This document shows, in pieces, positions 4,544 to 12,037 of a stretch of DNA of 21,930 bases. The translations under genes were made by a program, and so were the position numbers. The stretch is from JAJZQD01 sp021847735 (GTDB lineage: Bacteria; Bacillota; Thermincolia; Thermincolales; UBA2595). How positions within the stretch are numbered: position 1 is the stretch's first letter; each line of letters starts with the position of its first letter. A model generated the notes under the pieces. It saw nothing but the letters and a program-made list of their open reading frames with translations, had not been told where the DNA came from and did no database searches. The stretch covers positions 1 through 21,930 of the forward strand of contig DAHVYW010000111.1 in the NCBI GenBank assembly GCA_027324025.1. Reading direction: 5' to 3'.

Positions 4544-6694
4544 TCATGATACAAGTTCCTCATTTTCAAAGGGGATGTTTTTGAGGGCTTTTAAAAAGGC
4601 TTCCACAAGCTGTGGATCAAAGTGCGTACCGGCGCACCTCTGCAGTTCATTAACGGCATTGTTTAATGAGCGCGTCTTCTGATAAGGGCGGGCAGAAGTC
4701 ATGGCGTCGAAACTGTCGGCGATGGTAAGAATTCTGGCGTTTAGGGGTATTTCGGTGCCCTTCAGACCATGGGGGTACCCAAAGCCGTCAAAGCGTTCAT
4801 GGTGGTATAAAATCTGGGGTAAAATCTGCTTTAAGGCACTTACAGGTTTTACAATATCGGCGCCCCACTGTGGATGGCATTTGAGGGTAGACCATTCGTC
4901 ATGGGTCAGGGGTTCCGTCTTATTAAGAATATCGCGGTCAATTTCAATTTTCCCGATGTCGTGAAGGAAGGCGCCGTACTTAATATATTTAATCTGTTCC
5001 TCGCTTAGCCCCAATTGCTCGCCTAAAGCGGCGGAGTATTTTACCACCCGTTCCGAATGTCCGAAGGTGTATTTATCATTGGCGTTGATTACCGTGATAA
5101 GGGTTTTGATTGTATTTAAAAGACTGAGTTCGGCCTGGTTCAGCTCAGACTTGAGGTCATCGAAAATTGAGAAATAAAGGGCGACCTTGCTCCTGGCAGT
5201 GTGCTTGGCCCGGTATAACGCTTCTTCGGCGACCTTTAGGAGTTCTTCTTTGCTGCCGGCATTGTTTGGGTATGTAGCAACCCCTATAGAAACGGAAATT
5301 TTACCTTTAGGCTGCACTTCTCTGCCTTCAAAAGGATAATTTTCGATGGAATTGCGGATTCTCTCGGCTACCTCTAAAGCCAGTTTGGTGTCCGCCTCGA
5401 CCAGAATAACGGCAAATTCTTCACCACCGTACCTGGCGATGACGTCCTTGTTGCGGATGAGGTTTCTGAGCAGATTTGCAAACTCCGATAAGAGCCGGTC
5501 ACCTGCCGGATATCCCAGAATATCATTGTAGTTTTTAAAATAATCTATATCCAGCATAATCAGAGAAACCTTGGAGTTAAGAAGGTATGACCGGCGCACT
5601 TCTTCTTCCAGCCGTTCATGAAAAAATTTGTGGTTATACAGGTTTGTAAGGCTGTCAACGATAGAAAGCGAGTCAGTCGGTTTGGCTATCTGCCGGGCCG
5701 GTTTATTAACCGGTTTGCGCTCGTTCAAAACCCGAATAACAGCCATCACCCCGATTATGTCGTCAGTTACATTGGTCAATGGATATGAACTGACCGAACA
5801 CAGCTTGCTCTTGTTCGGCAAATGAAAAGAGCGCTGAAAATTTATCAAAGGCCTGCCGGTTTCCTGGGTCGATTTGAGCAGTTTGGCAAAACTCCCGCCT
5901 TCTGTGGATTCACTGGCAAAGATGATATCTGCACTTTTCCCCAGGGCGGAAACACAGGAAATGCCGCTTAACTCTTCAGCAGGCTTGTTAAACGTGGTAA
6001 TAGAACCAGAGTTGTCCACAGTGATGATTGCATGTGGGCTGTTTTCGAGGATGTAGTGATTTACCGTGCTCAACGCCCGGTTTTGCCTCTCCAGGGCTAG
6101 TTTGTGTTCAATGGCTCTTACCGCGGCGACAACCATACCTAAAGTGTGGACATGAGCCGTATCCTTTGGGGCTGCAAGCACCAATACACCTGTAACAGAC
6201 CCGTCAGGGTTGTATATCGGGGCACCGCTGCAGGTGAAACAATGCATGATTTTCAGGTAATGTTCCGCGCCGGTGAGTTGAACTGGGCCCCTGAGGACAA
6301 TGGCGGTACCAATGGCGTTATTGCCTCTAATATCTTCATTCCAGTCAGCGCCGGGAATAACATCAAGATTTCTTGCGTTTTCCAGGGTGGCTTGATCTCC
6401 GTAAACTTCAAGCAGACAACAGTTTTCATCTGCCAGTCCTATGAAAAACTCACTTCCCTGAATAACAGAAAAAAGGCCTTCCACAAAGGGACCGGCCGCG
6501 TCAAACAGTTCTTTTTTACTGGCTTTCCGGTCCTCCAATTCCTGTCGAGATATATGGACATTTCCGGGCAGACAAAGGGGGTCGATGCCTTTTTGCCGGC
6601 ACCGCTGCCAGGATTCGGTAATTATCGGTCTGATACCGTCACCGTCAACAAGGCCTGTCTCGATGAAATTCTGCCATGTCTCCGTATGGGTCAC
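4544..6694 (-). CDS. GAF-PAS-GGDEF-HD-GYP cyclic-di-GMP synthase/phosphodiesterase
   Basis: A 716-residue cytoplasmic sensor. The N-terminus (about 10-200) resembles the sensor region of AcoR/DhaR-type sigma-54 activators, with ITESWQRCRQKGIDP and a GAF domain ending in GNNAIGTA…FTCSGAPI. A PAS domain follows (about 210-320, SPHAIITVDNSGSITTFN). The GGDEF domain (about 345-510) has an intact GGEEF active site (423-427) and an RxxD inhibitory site (RNKD, 414-417). The HD-GYP domain (about 525-700) has HDIGK (578-582) and HHERFDGFGYPHGLKG (631-646). Both catalytic sites look intact, so it may both make and degrade c-di-GMP. The frame is open upstream to 6787, but GTG at 6694 has AAGGGAGAG at good spacing and the extra 31 residues look unlike the family. 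Confidence 0.9.
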   Translation of the reverse strand: MTHTETWQNFIETGLVDGDGIRPIITESWQRCRQKGIDPLCLPGNVHISRQELEDRKASKKELFDAAGPFVEGLFSVIQGSEFFIGLADENCCLLEVYGDQATLENARNLDVIPGADWNEDIRGNNAIGTAIVLRGPVQLTGAEHYLKIMHCFTCSGAPIYNPDGSVTGVLVLAAPKDTAHVHTLGMVVAAVRAIEHKLALERQNRALSTVNHYILENSPHAIITVDNSGSITTFNKPAEELSGISCVSALGKSADIIFASESTEGGSFAKLLKSTQETGRPLINFQRSFHLPNKSKLCSVSSYPLTNVTDDIIGVMAVIRVLNERKPVNKPARQIAKPTDSLSIVDSLTNLYNHKFFHERLEEEVRRSYLLNSKVSLIMLDIDYFKNYNDILGYPAGDRLLSEFANLLRNLIRNKDVIARYGGEEFAVILVEADTKLALEVAERIRNSIENYPFEGREVQPKGKISVSIGVATYPNNAGSKEELLKVAEEALYRAKHTARSKVALYFSIFDDLKSELNQAELSLLNTIKTLITVINANDKYTFGHSERVVKYSAALGEQLGLSEEQIKYIKYGAFLHDIGKIEIDRDILNKTEPLTHDEWSTLKCHPQWGADIVKPVSALKQILPQILYHHERFDGFGYPHGLKGTEIPLNARILTIADSFDAMTSARPYQKTRSLNNAVNELQRCAGTHFDPQLVEAFLKALKNIPFENEELVS

Positions 6695-6853
6695 GCCATA
6701 TCTCTCCCTTAACGCAGTGTCGTAACAAGCGAAAAAACAACAAAATATGTTGCCAAATCTTAGTACGTAAATTAAGTTATTTGACAATTTTTATAAAAGT
6801 CCTTCCAAATGCAAAAGAAAAATAAGGTAATATCAATAGTTGCTCAAATAAAA

Positions 6854-6873
6854 AACGCCTTTAAAAAGGCGTT
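6854..6873 (-). terminator. Rho-independent terminator of the small membrane-peptide gene
   Basis: AACGCCTTT / AAAGGCGTT (9 bp, 2-nt loop) is followed on the minus strand by TTTTTATTTG. Its upstream arm overlaps the TAA of the 38-codon gene. Confidence 0.85.
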
Positions 6874-6988
6874 AAGCTTTTGATTTCATTTTACTTATAT
6901 CTACTCTTGCGATAATACTGGCAATTACAGCGGTAAAGAAAGTAGCAATAATCCCGAATATGATGGCATCTAATGGTGAAAGAAACAA
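6872..6988 (-). CDS. Small membrane peptide of 38 residues, unknown function
   Basis: A TTG start at 6986-6988 lies nine bases after a strong AAAGGGGG site and opens a frame of 38 codons: MFLSPLDAIIFGIIATFFT then AVIASIIARVDISKMKSKA, ending in TAA at 6872-6874. One hydrophobic helix (about residues 7-29) is followed by a basic tail (…KMKSK), consistent with a single-pass protein whose C-terminus faces the cytoplasm. A strong terminator begins at the stop codon. Ribosome site, helix and terminator together argue that it is real although it is too short for normal gene finding. I do not recognise the family. A TTG three codons upstream (6997) touches the ribosome site and is less likely. Confidence 0.6.
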   Translation of the reverse strand: MFLSPLDAIIFGIIATFFTAVIASIIARVDISKMKSKA

Positions 6989-7061
6989 GATAATCAACCC
7001 CCTTTAGAATAATTTTATTATAACTGGTGCCAAAATAGTCGTGTTTCTAAGTAAAATTCGT

Positions 7062-7229
7062 CTACATAGGCTTCTGCGGTTTCTGACCTTCCTTGGCTTC
7101 GTGGAATGTCCTAGCCATACATAGGTTGCAAATATAAACGGCCTTAGGGTTTTTTTCTAATTTTCTATAGTCAACATGATCTTTTGCAATACCCTCTTTT
7201 CTGCCACACATCATGCACCTGACTTCCAT
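7062..7229 (-). CDS. YlaI-like small zinc-ribbon protein (DUF2197)
   Basis: The 55-residue product begins MEVRCMMCGRKEGI and later has VYICNLCMARTF, giving two CxxC pairs that would form a zinc ribbon; the spacing and the YRKLEKNPKAVYIC stretch match YlaI/DUF2197 proteins of Bacilli and Clostridia. The function is unknown. The start ATG at 7229 follows AAAGGGGGGTGCCAT; the frame is open for 16 more codons upstream, but that part contains the ribosome site. It lies just downstream of comFB on the same strand, 74 bp apart. Confidence 0.75.
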   Translation of the reverse strand: MEVRCMMCGRKEGIAKDHVDYRKLEKNPKAVYICNLCMARTFHEAKEGQKPQKPM

Positions 7230-7303
7230 ATGGCACCCCCCTTTGATTTGGCTCTCCCTACTTATAATATAACACAAAAATGTAATTTTTGGGGAAAAAA
7301 TTT

Positions 7304-7570
7304 TTACGGGTGTTGTGGTTGTCGTTCCACCAGCATCGTGGCTTTTGTCACTTCAGTGAGGACCTTGGTGCGCATTTCCATATAAGTTGCCTGAAGCTTC
7401 GAAAATACTTCGCCTTTATTGGAAACATAATATTGTGGCTGCAAATTGTTGAGGGCAATTGCCATCATATCGAGGCGGCATTTTTCACACTTACATATGC
7501 CCTCCCTTTTTGCCAGAATATCGTCGAGAACTTCTCTGACAACCTTTTCGGTATAGTTGTGAAGTTCCAA
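7304..7570 (-). CDS. comFB: ComFB family protein (late competence development / c-di-GMP-binding family)
   Basis: The 88-residue product matches ComFB along its length: ELHNYTEKVVREVLDDILAK, the cysteine cluster CKCEKCRLD (near residues 26-34), then MAIALNNLQPQYYVSNKGEVF. In Bacillus subtilis comFB lies in the comF operon, where its role is unclear; related proteins in cyanobacteria have been reported as c-di-GMP receptors. That makes the nearby GGDEF/HD-GYP gene noteworthy, though the two are separate units. The start is taken as TTG (7568-7570) ten bases after GGAAGG; the TTG six codons further upstream (7588) overlaps that site. No comFA or comFC neighbours are present. Confidence 0.85.
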   Translation of the reverse strand: MELHNYTEKVVREVLDDILAKREGICKCEKCRLDMMAIALNNLQPQYYVSNKGEVFSKLQATYMEMRTKVLTEVTKATMLVERQPQHP

Positions 7571-7698
7571 TGGGTCACATCCTTCCAAATTTTATTGAAT
7601 TGTTAAGTTATTGTAATATTCAGCAAAAAATTAGAAAATCCTTCAAAAAACTTGCATCCAGCAAAAACAATTACGTATTTTAGGTTAAAATGCCGGAA

Positions 7699-8250
7699 TT
7701 ATTTCAGATATCCCCGGCAGAATTCTACGAACAGGCTTGCCATTGACCGGTATCCGGTTTTGCTGGGGTGGACTTCATCAGTATAACACTCCCTATTGAC
7801 GGTTTTCTCCGGTGAAAGCATGACGGGAGAAAAATCAACTAATCCGACACAGTTGGCTGAAGAAAAGACTTTTAACCAGGACCGGTACTTTTCCAGGCGG
7901 CCCTCCAGCCATTTATCAGAAGACGGAATCGGCAACCCTAATATTGGCGTAATCCCGTGCAAAGAGGCTTCACCATTCATTTTTAAAATACCGTCCTGGT
8001 ACGATTCCAAGGGTACATTAATACTGGCATCATTCGTCCCTACCATAATAAAAACGTGAGACGGGGCACAAGCGATTACATCCCTTTGAAAACGAGCATG
8101 CAAGTCTTCAGCGGTTTCGCCGTTTATGCCGCGGTTAATCATCGGAAAAACCAAAACCCCAGCCGCAATCCCTACCCAGGAATACTGCGGGCCATATGGA
8201 AAACCCCAGACAATGCTGTCGCCCAGGCATACCATCTTAGTAACTTTCAC
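7699..8250 (-). CDS. SGNH/GDSL-family hydrolase
   Basis: The 183-residue product shows the four SGNH blocks: CLGDSIVWG (catalytic Ser near residue 10), NRGINGET (oxyanion Gly), VGTNDAS (Asn) and DEVHPSKTGY (catalytic Asp and His). These enzymes hydrolyse esters of lipids or acylated carbohydrates. No signal peptide is visible, so it is probably cytoplasmic, like TesA-type lysophospholipase/esterase relatives lacking a leader. The start is GTG at 8248-8250 after GGAAGGG, overlapping the end of the potassium channel gene by 14 bp, which suggests translational coupling. The frame continues further upstream inside that gene, but the residues there are shadow sequence. Substrate unknown. Confidence 0.85.
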   Translation of the reverse strand: MKVTKMVCLGDSIVWGFPYGPQYSWVGIAAGVLVFPMINRGINGETAEDLHARFQRDVIACAPSHVFIMVGTNDASINVPLESYQDGILKMNGEASLHGITPILGLPIPSSDKWLEGRLEKYRSWLKVFSSANCVGLVDFSPVMLSPEKTVNRECYTDEVHPSKTGYRSMASLFVEFCRGYLK

Positions 8251-9265
8251 GGGGCTGCCCTTCCCGACTTGACGCCAGCAGTTCCAATTTGGCCAGTTGG
8301 GGCCTGGTGCCGATTGCAATTAAGAGGTCACCGTTGGCGATAATATCATCGGCCCCAGGGTTTGTAATAATATCTTCGTTCCTCTTGATGGCAACTATCA
8401 TGGTGCCTGTGTGCTGCTTAATCCGGGATTCCTGCAGGGATTTCCCGACTAGTTGGGAGCTGCCTGACGTCACGATCTCTTCTATTTCAAACTCCATGTC
8501 CTGTTTATGAATAAGGGTTTCCACGAAATCCACACTGACGGGTTTAAGGATGGAGATAGCCATCCGTCTGCCCCCGATAACCGACGGAGAGATAACTTTA
8601 TCCGCGCCGGCCCTGATTAGTTTGGGTTTCGACTCAGCTATGTCCCCCCTGGCCACCACCCTGATGTCAGGGTTCAGTTCCTTGGCCGTTAAGGTGACAA
8701 AGACATTATCGGCATCTCCCGGCAGGGCGGTAATCAATCCTTTAGCCCTGCTGATTCCGGCCTCCAGAAGCACTTCATCCTTAGTGGCGTCATCGGAAAT
8801 GACGAGGACTCCATCATCCATAAGTTTTTTAAGAATCTCTTCGTTCCTGTCAATTACCACAAAGGGTACCTTCTCCATCATCAGCCTGCTGATAACATGA
8901 TGGCCTACCCTTCCGGCGCCGCACAGAATAACGTGGTCCTTTAAATTGGCAATTTTTTTCTCCATCTTCGACCGTCCCATCAAATTTGATAAATGGCCAT
9001 CCACAATCAGGCCGACTATTGTACCAAAGGCATAGGCAACTAAGCTTACACCAACAACGATTAACAATAAGGTGAAAATTTTCCCGGGAACGGAAAGCGG
9101 AATATTGCTGCCGTACCCTATCGATGTAGTGGTCAGCAGGCCCAGGGTAACCGCAAAAGAGTCGAGGATTGAGTACCCCTCCACGAAGTAGAACCCTGTT
9201 GTCCCGATTACCAGTATTCCCAATAGGGACTGGCTGGCAATTATTAGTTTTTTATAAGGGTTCAA
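8237..9265 (-). CDS. Two-helix potassium channel with RCK (TrkA-N/TrkA-C) domains
   Basis: The 342-residue product begins with two membrane helices (about 8-30 and 62-88) around a pore with selectivity filter TTTSIGYGS (45-53). A cytoplasmic RCK domain follows: TrkA-N with HVILCGAGRVGHHV (GxGxxG, 116-121) and the acidic VVIDRNEE that ends the nucleotide-binding strand (about 136-143), then TrkA-C (about 245-330). This is the MthK/Kch-like architecture: a K+ channel gated by ligands of the RCK ring. The start is TTG at 9263-9265 with GAGGGAG upstream. The gene lies 16 bp downstream of the YkvA-like gene and overlaps the SGNH hydrolase gene, so the three probably form an operon. Confidence 0.92.
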   Translation of the reverse strand: MNPYKKLIIASQSLLGILVIGTTGFYFVEGYSILDSFAVTLGLLTTTSIGYGSNIPLSVPGKIFTLLLIVVGVSLVAYAFGTIVGLIVDGHLSNLMGRSKMEKKIANLKDHVILCGAGRVGHHVISRLMMEKVPFVVIDRNEEILKKLMDDGVLVISDDATKDEVLLEAGISRAKGLITALPGDADNVFVTLTAKELNPDIRVVARGDIAESKPKLIRAGADKVISPSVIGGRRMAISILKPVSVDFVETLIHKQDMEFEIEEIVTSGSSQLVGKSLQESRIKQHTGTMIVAIKRNEDIITNPGADDIIANGDLLIAIGTRPQLAKLELLASSREGQPRESY

Positions 9266-9281
9266 TAATTACCACTCCCTC

Positions 9282-9680
9282 TTAGTGAATGTCCTTTACC
9301 TGATTGGAACTGTACCACTCCGCGAAGGTGTCAATATCCTTTCGGATGGAATTAAATACCAGCAGTATTACAGTAGCATCATCCAGAAAACCAAACCCGG
9401 CAATAAAATCGGGAATTATATCAAAAGGGTTGACAAAATAGATTAGTGCAGCCAGTCCGGATATAATGGTTTTAGCCGGGATATTCCTATATTCTCCCCT
9501 TACCCAAGCCCCAATCATTCTTATTAACATATTCAGTTCATCCCAGATTTCCTGGACTCTGTTCTTATGCTGAGCGGCTTTGATTACAGCCTGGTCTAAT
9601 AATTTGGCGGTTTTGCCAAAATTATGGTAATAATCTTCGGCTTTGCGTTTGGCTGACTCGAGACCGGGACGAATGTTCAT
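9282..9680 (-). CDS. YkvA-like DUF1232 membrane protein
   Basis: The 132-residue product contains the DUF1232 core ALIYFVNPFDIIPDFIAGFG followed by FLDDATVILLVF (about residues 77-108), a short hydrophobic segment with the NPxDxIPD motif. An amphipathic N-terminal half precedes it. Family members (YkvA in B. subtilis) are small membrane proteins of unknown function. The start ATG at 9680 follows GAGAGGGGCAG; a frame of 12 extra codons upstream is open but includes that site. First gene of the channel/hydrolase operon. Confidence 0.82.
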   Translation of the reverse strand: MNIRPGLESAKRKAEDYYHNFGKTAKLLDQAVIKAAQHKNRVQEIWDELNMLIRMIGAWVRGEYRNIPAKTIISGLAALIYFVNPFDIIPDFIAGFGFLDDATVILLVFNSIRKDIDTFAEWYSSNQVKDIH

Positions 9681-9786
9681 AATCAGACTGCCCCTCTCAT
9701 AGTTTATATAATACAAAATTAGACCAAAAACATAAATTTCCTTTAAAAAAACCGGGAAAGTGCAAAAAAGGATGGTTCACTTACTT

Positions 9787-9864
9787 GAAAAGCTCGCTTT
9801 TCTGAAGAAGAAAAAAATAGCCTTAAGCATGTGCTTAAGGCAAACACCTTAAATATATAAGGTG
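9787..9864 (-). terminator. Three consecutive hairpins, one a probable terminator of the PHP-ddl operon
   Basis: The 243-bp gap holds GAAAAGC/GCTTTTC (9787-9802), GCCTTAAGCA/TGCTTAAGGC (9820-9841, 10 bp) and CACCTTA/TAAGGTG (9845-9864). On the minus strand the middle hairpin is followed by TATTTTTTTCTTC and is a convincing rho-independent terminator for the ddl operon, whose stop is at 9960. The other two have no clear role. The rest of the gap (9717-9959) is AT-rich and shows nothing else. Confidence 0.7.
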
Positions 9865-9959
9865 AAGGCGGGCAATTTATTTTAAAGCAATCAAAATTAT
9901 TCTACAAAAAATTACAAAATCCTGCAAGGGTAAATAAATATTTTTAAAAACAAGTAATT

Positions 9960-10895
9960 CTAATCAAAATACCTTTCAAGGGCCAAATTAATCAGTTTTT
10001 CGATCAAATCAGGAAAACTGATGCCTGCGGCTTTAGCAGCGTCAGGGAAAAGGCTCGTCGTAGTCATCCCGGGGCTGGTGTTAACCTCCAGAACAAAGGG
10101 CCTGTTATCCTCGGTAAGCATAAAATCAACTCTTGACAGACCGGCACAACCAATAGCCCGGTACGATTTTAACGCCAGTTCCCTTACAACTGAATCGGTT
10201 TCTTTTGCCAGACCGGCAAGAAAATGTTCACTGGCCCCAGCCGTATATTTAGCGTGGTAGTCATATTTACCGGTGGGAGATGTTATTTCCAACACCGGAA
10301 GTGCAACCGGGTCGGCATTGCCTAAAACTGAGACGGTCAGTTCCCGGCCTGTGATGAATTGTTCAATAAGGATTTCGCTGTCGTATTTAAAACATTCTTC
10401 CAGTCCTGCCGTTACCTCCTCCGTGTTAAAGGCAAAACAGACACCGATAGACGAGCCCTGGTTGGCCGCTTTGATGACCAGCGGCAGGTTGAAACGCCTC
10501 AAAATGCCGACCGCAATGTCTGCCAAGTTCTCCTGTTTCCTCTTAATTATCATAAAATCAGGAGTTGGAATCCCTTCGAAAGATAGAATCTTTTTGGTAA
10601 TAATCTTATTCATAGCTATAGAACTAGCCATCACCCCCGGCCCGGTATATGGAATACCCAGGAGTTCCAAGAGTCCCTGGACACAGCCGTCCTCACCGTA
10701 TTTGCCGTGAAGGGCAATCACTGCCACGTCCGGATTTAGCACTGTTAACCTGTCAGACAGGTCCCGACCGGCGTCAATTAAGGTAGTCTGATAAGGTTTG
10801 GATTGTAAAGCATCAAAAATCGCTTTCCCTGTCCTAAGGGAAACCTCCCTTTCCGTAGATAGCCCTCCGTAAAGAACAGCCACTTTTATTGACAT
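9960..10895 (-). CDS. ddl: D-alanine--D-alanine ligase
   Basis: The 311-residue product is an ATP-grasp enzyme of normal length. It joins two D-alanines for peptidoglycan precursors, in the cytoplasm. Visible signatures: VLYGGLSTEREVSLRTG (about 7-23), ALHGKYGEDGCVQGLLELLG (62-81), YTGPGVMASSIAMNK (83-97), VIKAANQGSSIGV (phosphate-binding loop), and SRVDFML…FVLEVNTSPGMT near the C-terminus with the Mg2+ ligands. The YDYHAKYT segment keeps the Tyr typical of D-Ala-D-Ala rather than D-Ala-D-Lac ligases. ATG follows GGAGGTG. Its start overlaps the end of the PHP gene by 10 bp, implying coupled translation. Confidence 0.96.
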   Translation of the reverse strand: MSIKVAVLYGGLSTEREVSLRTGKAIFDALQSKPYQTTLIDAGRDLSDRLTVLNPDVAVIALHGKYGEDGCVQGLLELLGIPYTGPGVMASSIAMNKIITKKILSFEGIPTPDFMIIKRKQENLADIAVGILRRFNLPLVIKAANQGSSIGVCFAFNTEEVTAGLEECFKYDSEILIEQFITGRELTVSVLGNADPVALPVLEITSPTGKYDYHAKYTAGASEHFLAGLAKETDSVVRELALKSYRAIGCAGLSRVDFMLTEDNRPFVLEVNTSPGMTTTSLFPDAAKAAGISFPDLIEKLINLALERYFD

Positions 10896-11752
10896 AATAC
10901 ACCTCCAGAAAACATGTTCCAGTTTACGCCGAAGAGCTGGAGAAATTCCTTTACTTCTTCATAAGGGACGCAATGGCTGCCCAGCACGACCGGTGTATGA
11001 GTTCCGTGATAATCACTGCCGCCGGTTTTCAAAAAGTGCTTTTCCTCGGCTTTTGCCTTGTACTTTTGAATTCGTTCTTGCCGGGACTGTCCAAAGTAGT
11101 AGTAAAATACCTCTATGCCTGCAATGCCCTTGGTACAAAGCTCCTCGACGATTTCGTCATCCCGGATCAGACCGGGATGGGCCAGTACCGGAACACCGCC
11201 TGCCCTCTTAATCAGTTCAACACCGTCCTCAAAGGAAAAGTCATGGCATATATAGGCGAGTCCCTTGCAATTAAGATACTTTATCAGAAAATTAACGGCG
11301 TCATTGCGGTCTTTTATATAACCCGCATTACGGATTGCCTGCATTATGTGACCTTTACTCACCGGGCTTTCGGGCAGGGCCAGCTGCCTCACATCCGGCC
11401 ATGATATCTCATAACCGAATTCCGCCAGTTTTTCCACTGTCGACTTGGCACACTGGGATCTCTGATGCCGCAGCTTTGCAAGCTCCTTCTGCAGGTATTT
11501 GTTGTCCGGGTCAGGGAAATAGCCAAGTAAATGGACTTCCGCCTCTTTATAAAAAGTTAGCAGTTCAACAGCAGGGATAACTTTTATGCCAAGATTGCGG
11601 CCTGCTTCAAAAGCCGGGTGAAAACCGGAGGTGCTCTCATGGTCGGCCAGGGCAATTACTTTTAGTCCTGCTTCAGCGGCCATTTTGACCACAGTGACGG
11701 GATCTGTATCCCCATCGGAAGCGGTAGTATGGATGTGCAGGTCAATGGACAT
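10886..11752 (-). CDS. PHP-domain phosphoesterase (TrpH/YciV-like)
   Basis: The 288-residue product has the PHP metal-site motifs: DLHIHTTASDGD at the N-terminus, IALADHEST near residue 40, PAVELLTF near 67, HVLAHPG-type GGVPVLAHPGLI near 180-192 and GGSDYHGTH near 245. Family members closest in layout include E. coli YciV (RNase AM / 3',5'-nucleotide phosphatase), which trims RNA 5' ends and hydrolyses pAp. The exact substrate here is inferred only from family. The ATG at 11752 follows CGGAGG. It overlaps the ddl start, and the two form an operon ended by the hairpins near 9830. Confidence 0.87.
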   Translation of the reverse strand: MSIDLHIHTTASDGDTDPVTVVKMAAEAGLKVIALADHESTSGFHPAFEAGRNLGIKVIPAVELLTFYKEAEVHLLGYFPDPDNKYLQKELAKLRHQRSQCAKSTVEKLAEFGYEISWPDVRQLALPESPVSKGHIMQAIRNAGYIKDRNDAVNFLIKYLNCKGLAYICHDFSFEDGVELIKRAGGVPVLAHPGLIRDDEIVEELCTKGIAGIEVFYYYFGQSRQERIQKYKAKAEEKHFLKTGGSDYHGTHTPVVLGSHCVPYEEVKEFLQLFGVNWNMFSGGVLCQ

Positions 11753-11835
11753 ATTAACCTCCGAGTTAGAATTATTAAACATTGTATTCGGGTAATAGGA
11801 ACAAATTCCTCTACATTTTTACAGGGGCGCTTCTA

Positions 11836-11864
11836 TTGACGAGAGCACCTTTTTCGTTTATACT
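11836..11864 (+). promoter_or_regulatory. Sigma-A-type promoter of tRNA-Trp
   Basis: TTGACG (11836-11841) and TATACT (11859-11864) are separated by exactly 17 bp and lie 28 bp before the tRNA 5' end. This is close to the consensus for the housekeeping sigma factor. Confidence 0.85.
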
Positions 11865-11891
11865 AGATGATGTTCAAAGCTAATACACTTT

Positions 11892-11966
11892 AGGGGAGTA
11901 GCTCAATGGTAGAGTAGCGGTCTCCAAAACCGTTGGTTGCAGGTTCGAGTCCTGTCTCCCCTGCCA
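11892..11966 (+). tRNA. tRNA-Trp (anticodon CCA)
   Basis: A complete cloverleaf of 75 nt including encoded CCA: acceptor arms AGGGGAG (11892-11898) and CTCCCCT (11956-11962) pair perfectly, the D arm has GCTCAATGGTAGAG, the anticodon arm is GCGGT-CTCCAAA-ACCGT giving anticodon CCA, and the T arm is GCAGG-TTCGAGT-CCTGT. The discriminator is G, as usual for bacterial tRNA-Trp. A strong promoter and terminator flank it, so it is a single-gene unit. Confidence 0.97.
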
Positions 11967-11979
11967 ATACGAAGCTTAC

Positions 11980-12005
11980 AACTGCAAGGAATTGCAGTTT
12001 TTTTA
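11980..12005 (+). terminator. Rho-independent terminator of tRNA-Trp
   Basis: AACTGCAA / TTGCAGTT (8 bp, GGAA loop, 11980-11999) followed by a T run into TTATTTG, 13 bp after the tRNA CCA end. Confidence 0.9.
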
Positions 12006-12037
12006 TTTGTTTTCGAAATTTCAGAATTGCCTTGGGA

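Noticed and set aside
6146..6712. 188-codon open frame on the plus strand
   Set aside because: It lies wholly antisense to the GAF region of the GGDEF/HD-GYP gene, has no ribosome site of note and encodes no recognisable protein.
6695..6787. Upstream extension of the GAF-GGDEF frame to ATG 6787
   Set aside because: It lacks a ribosome site, is rich in Phe/Cys unlike the family, and contains the ribosome site of the better GTG start at 6694.
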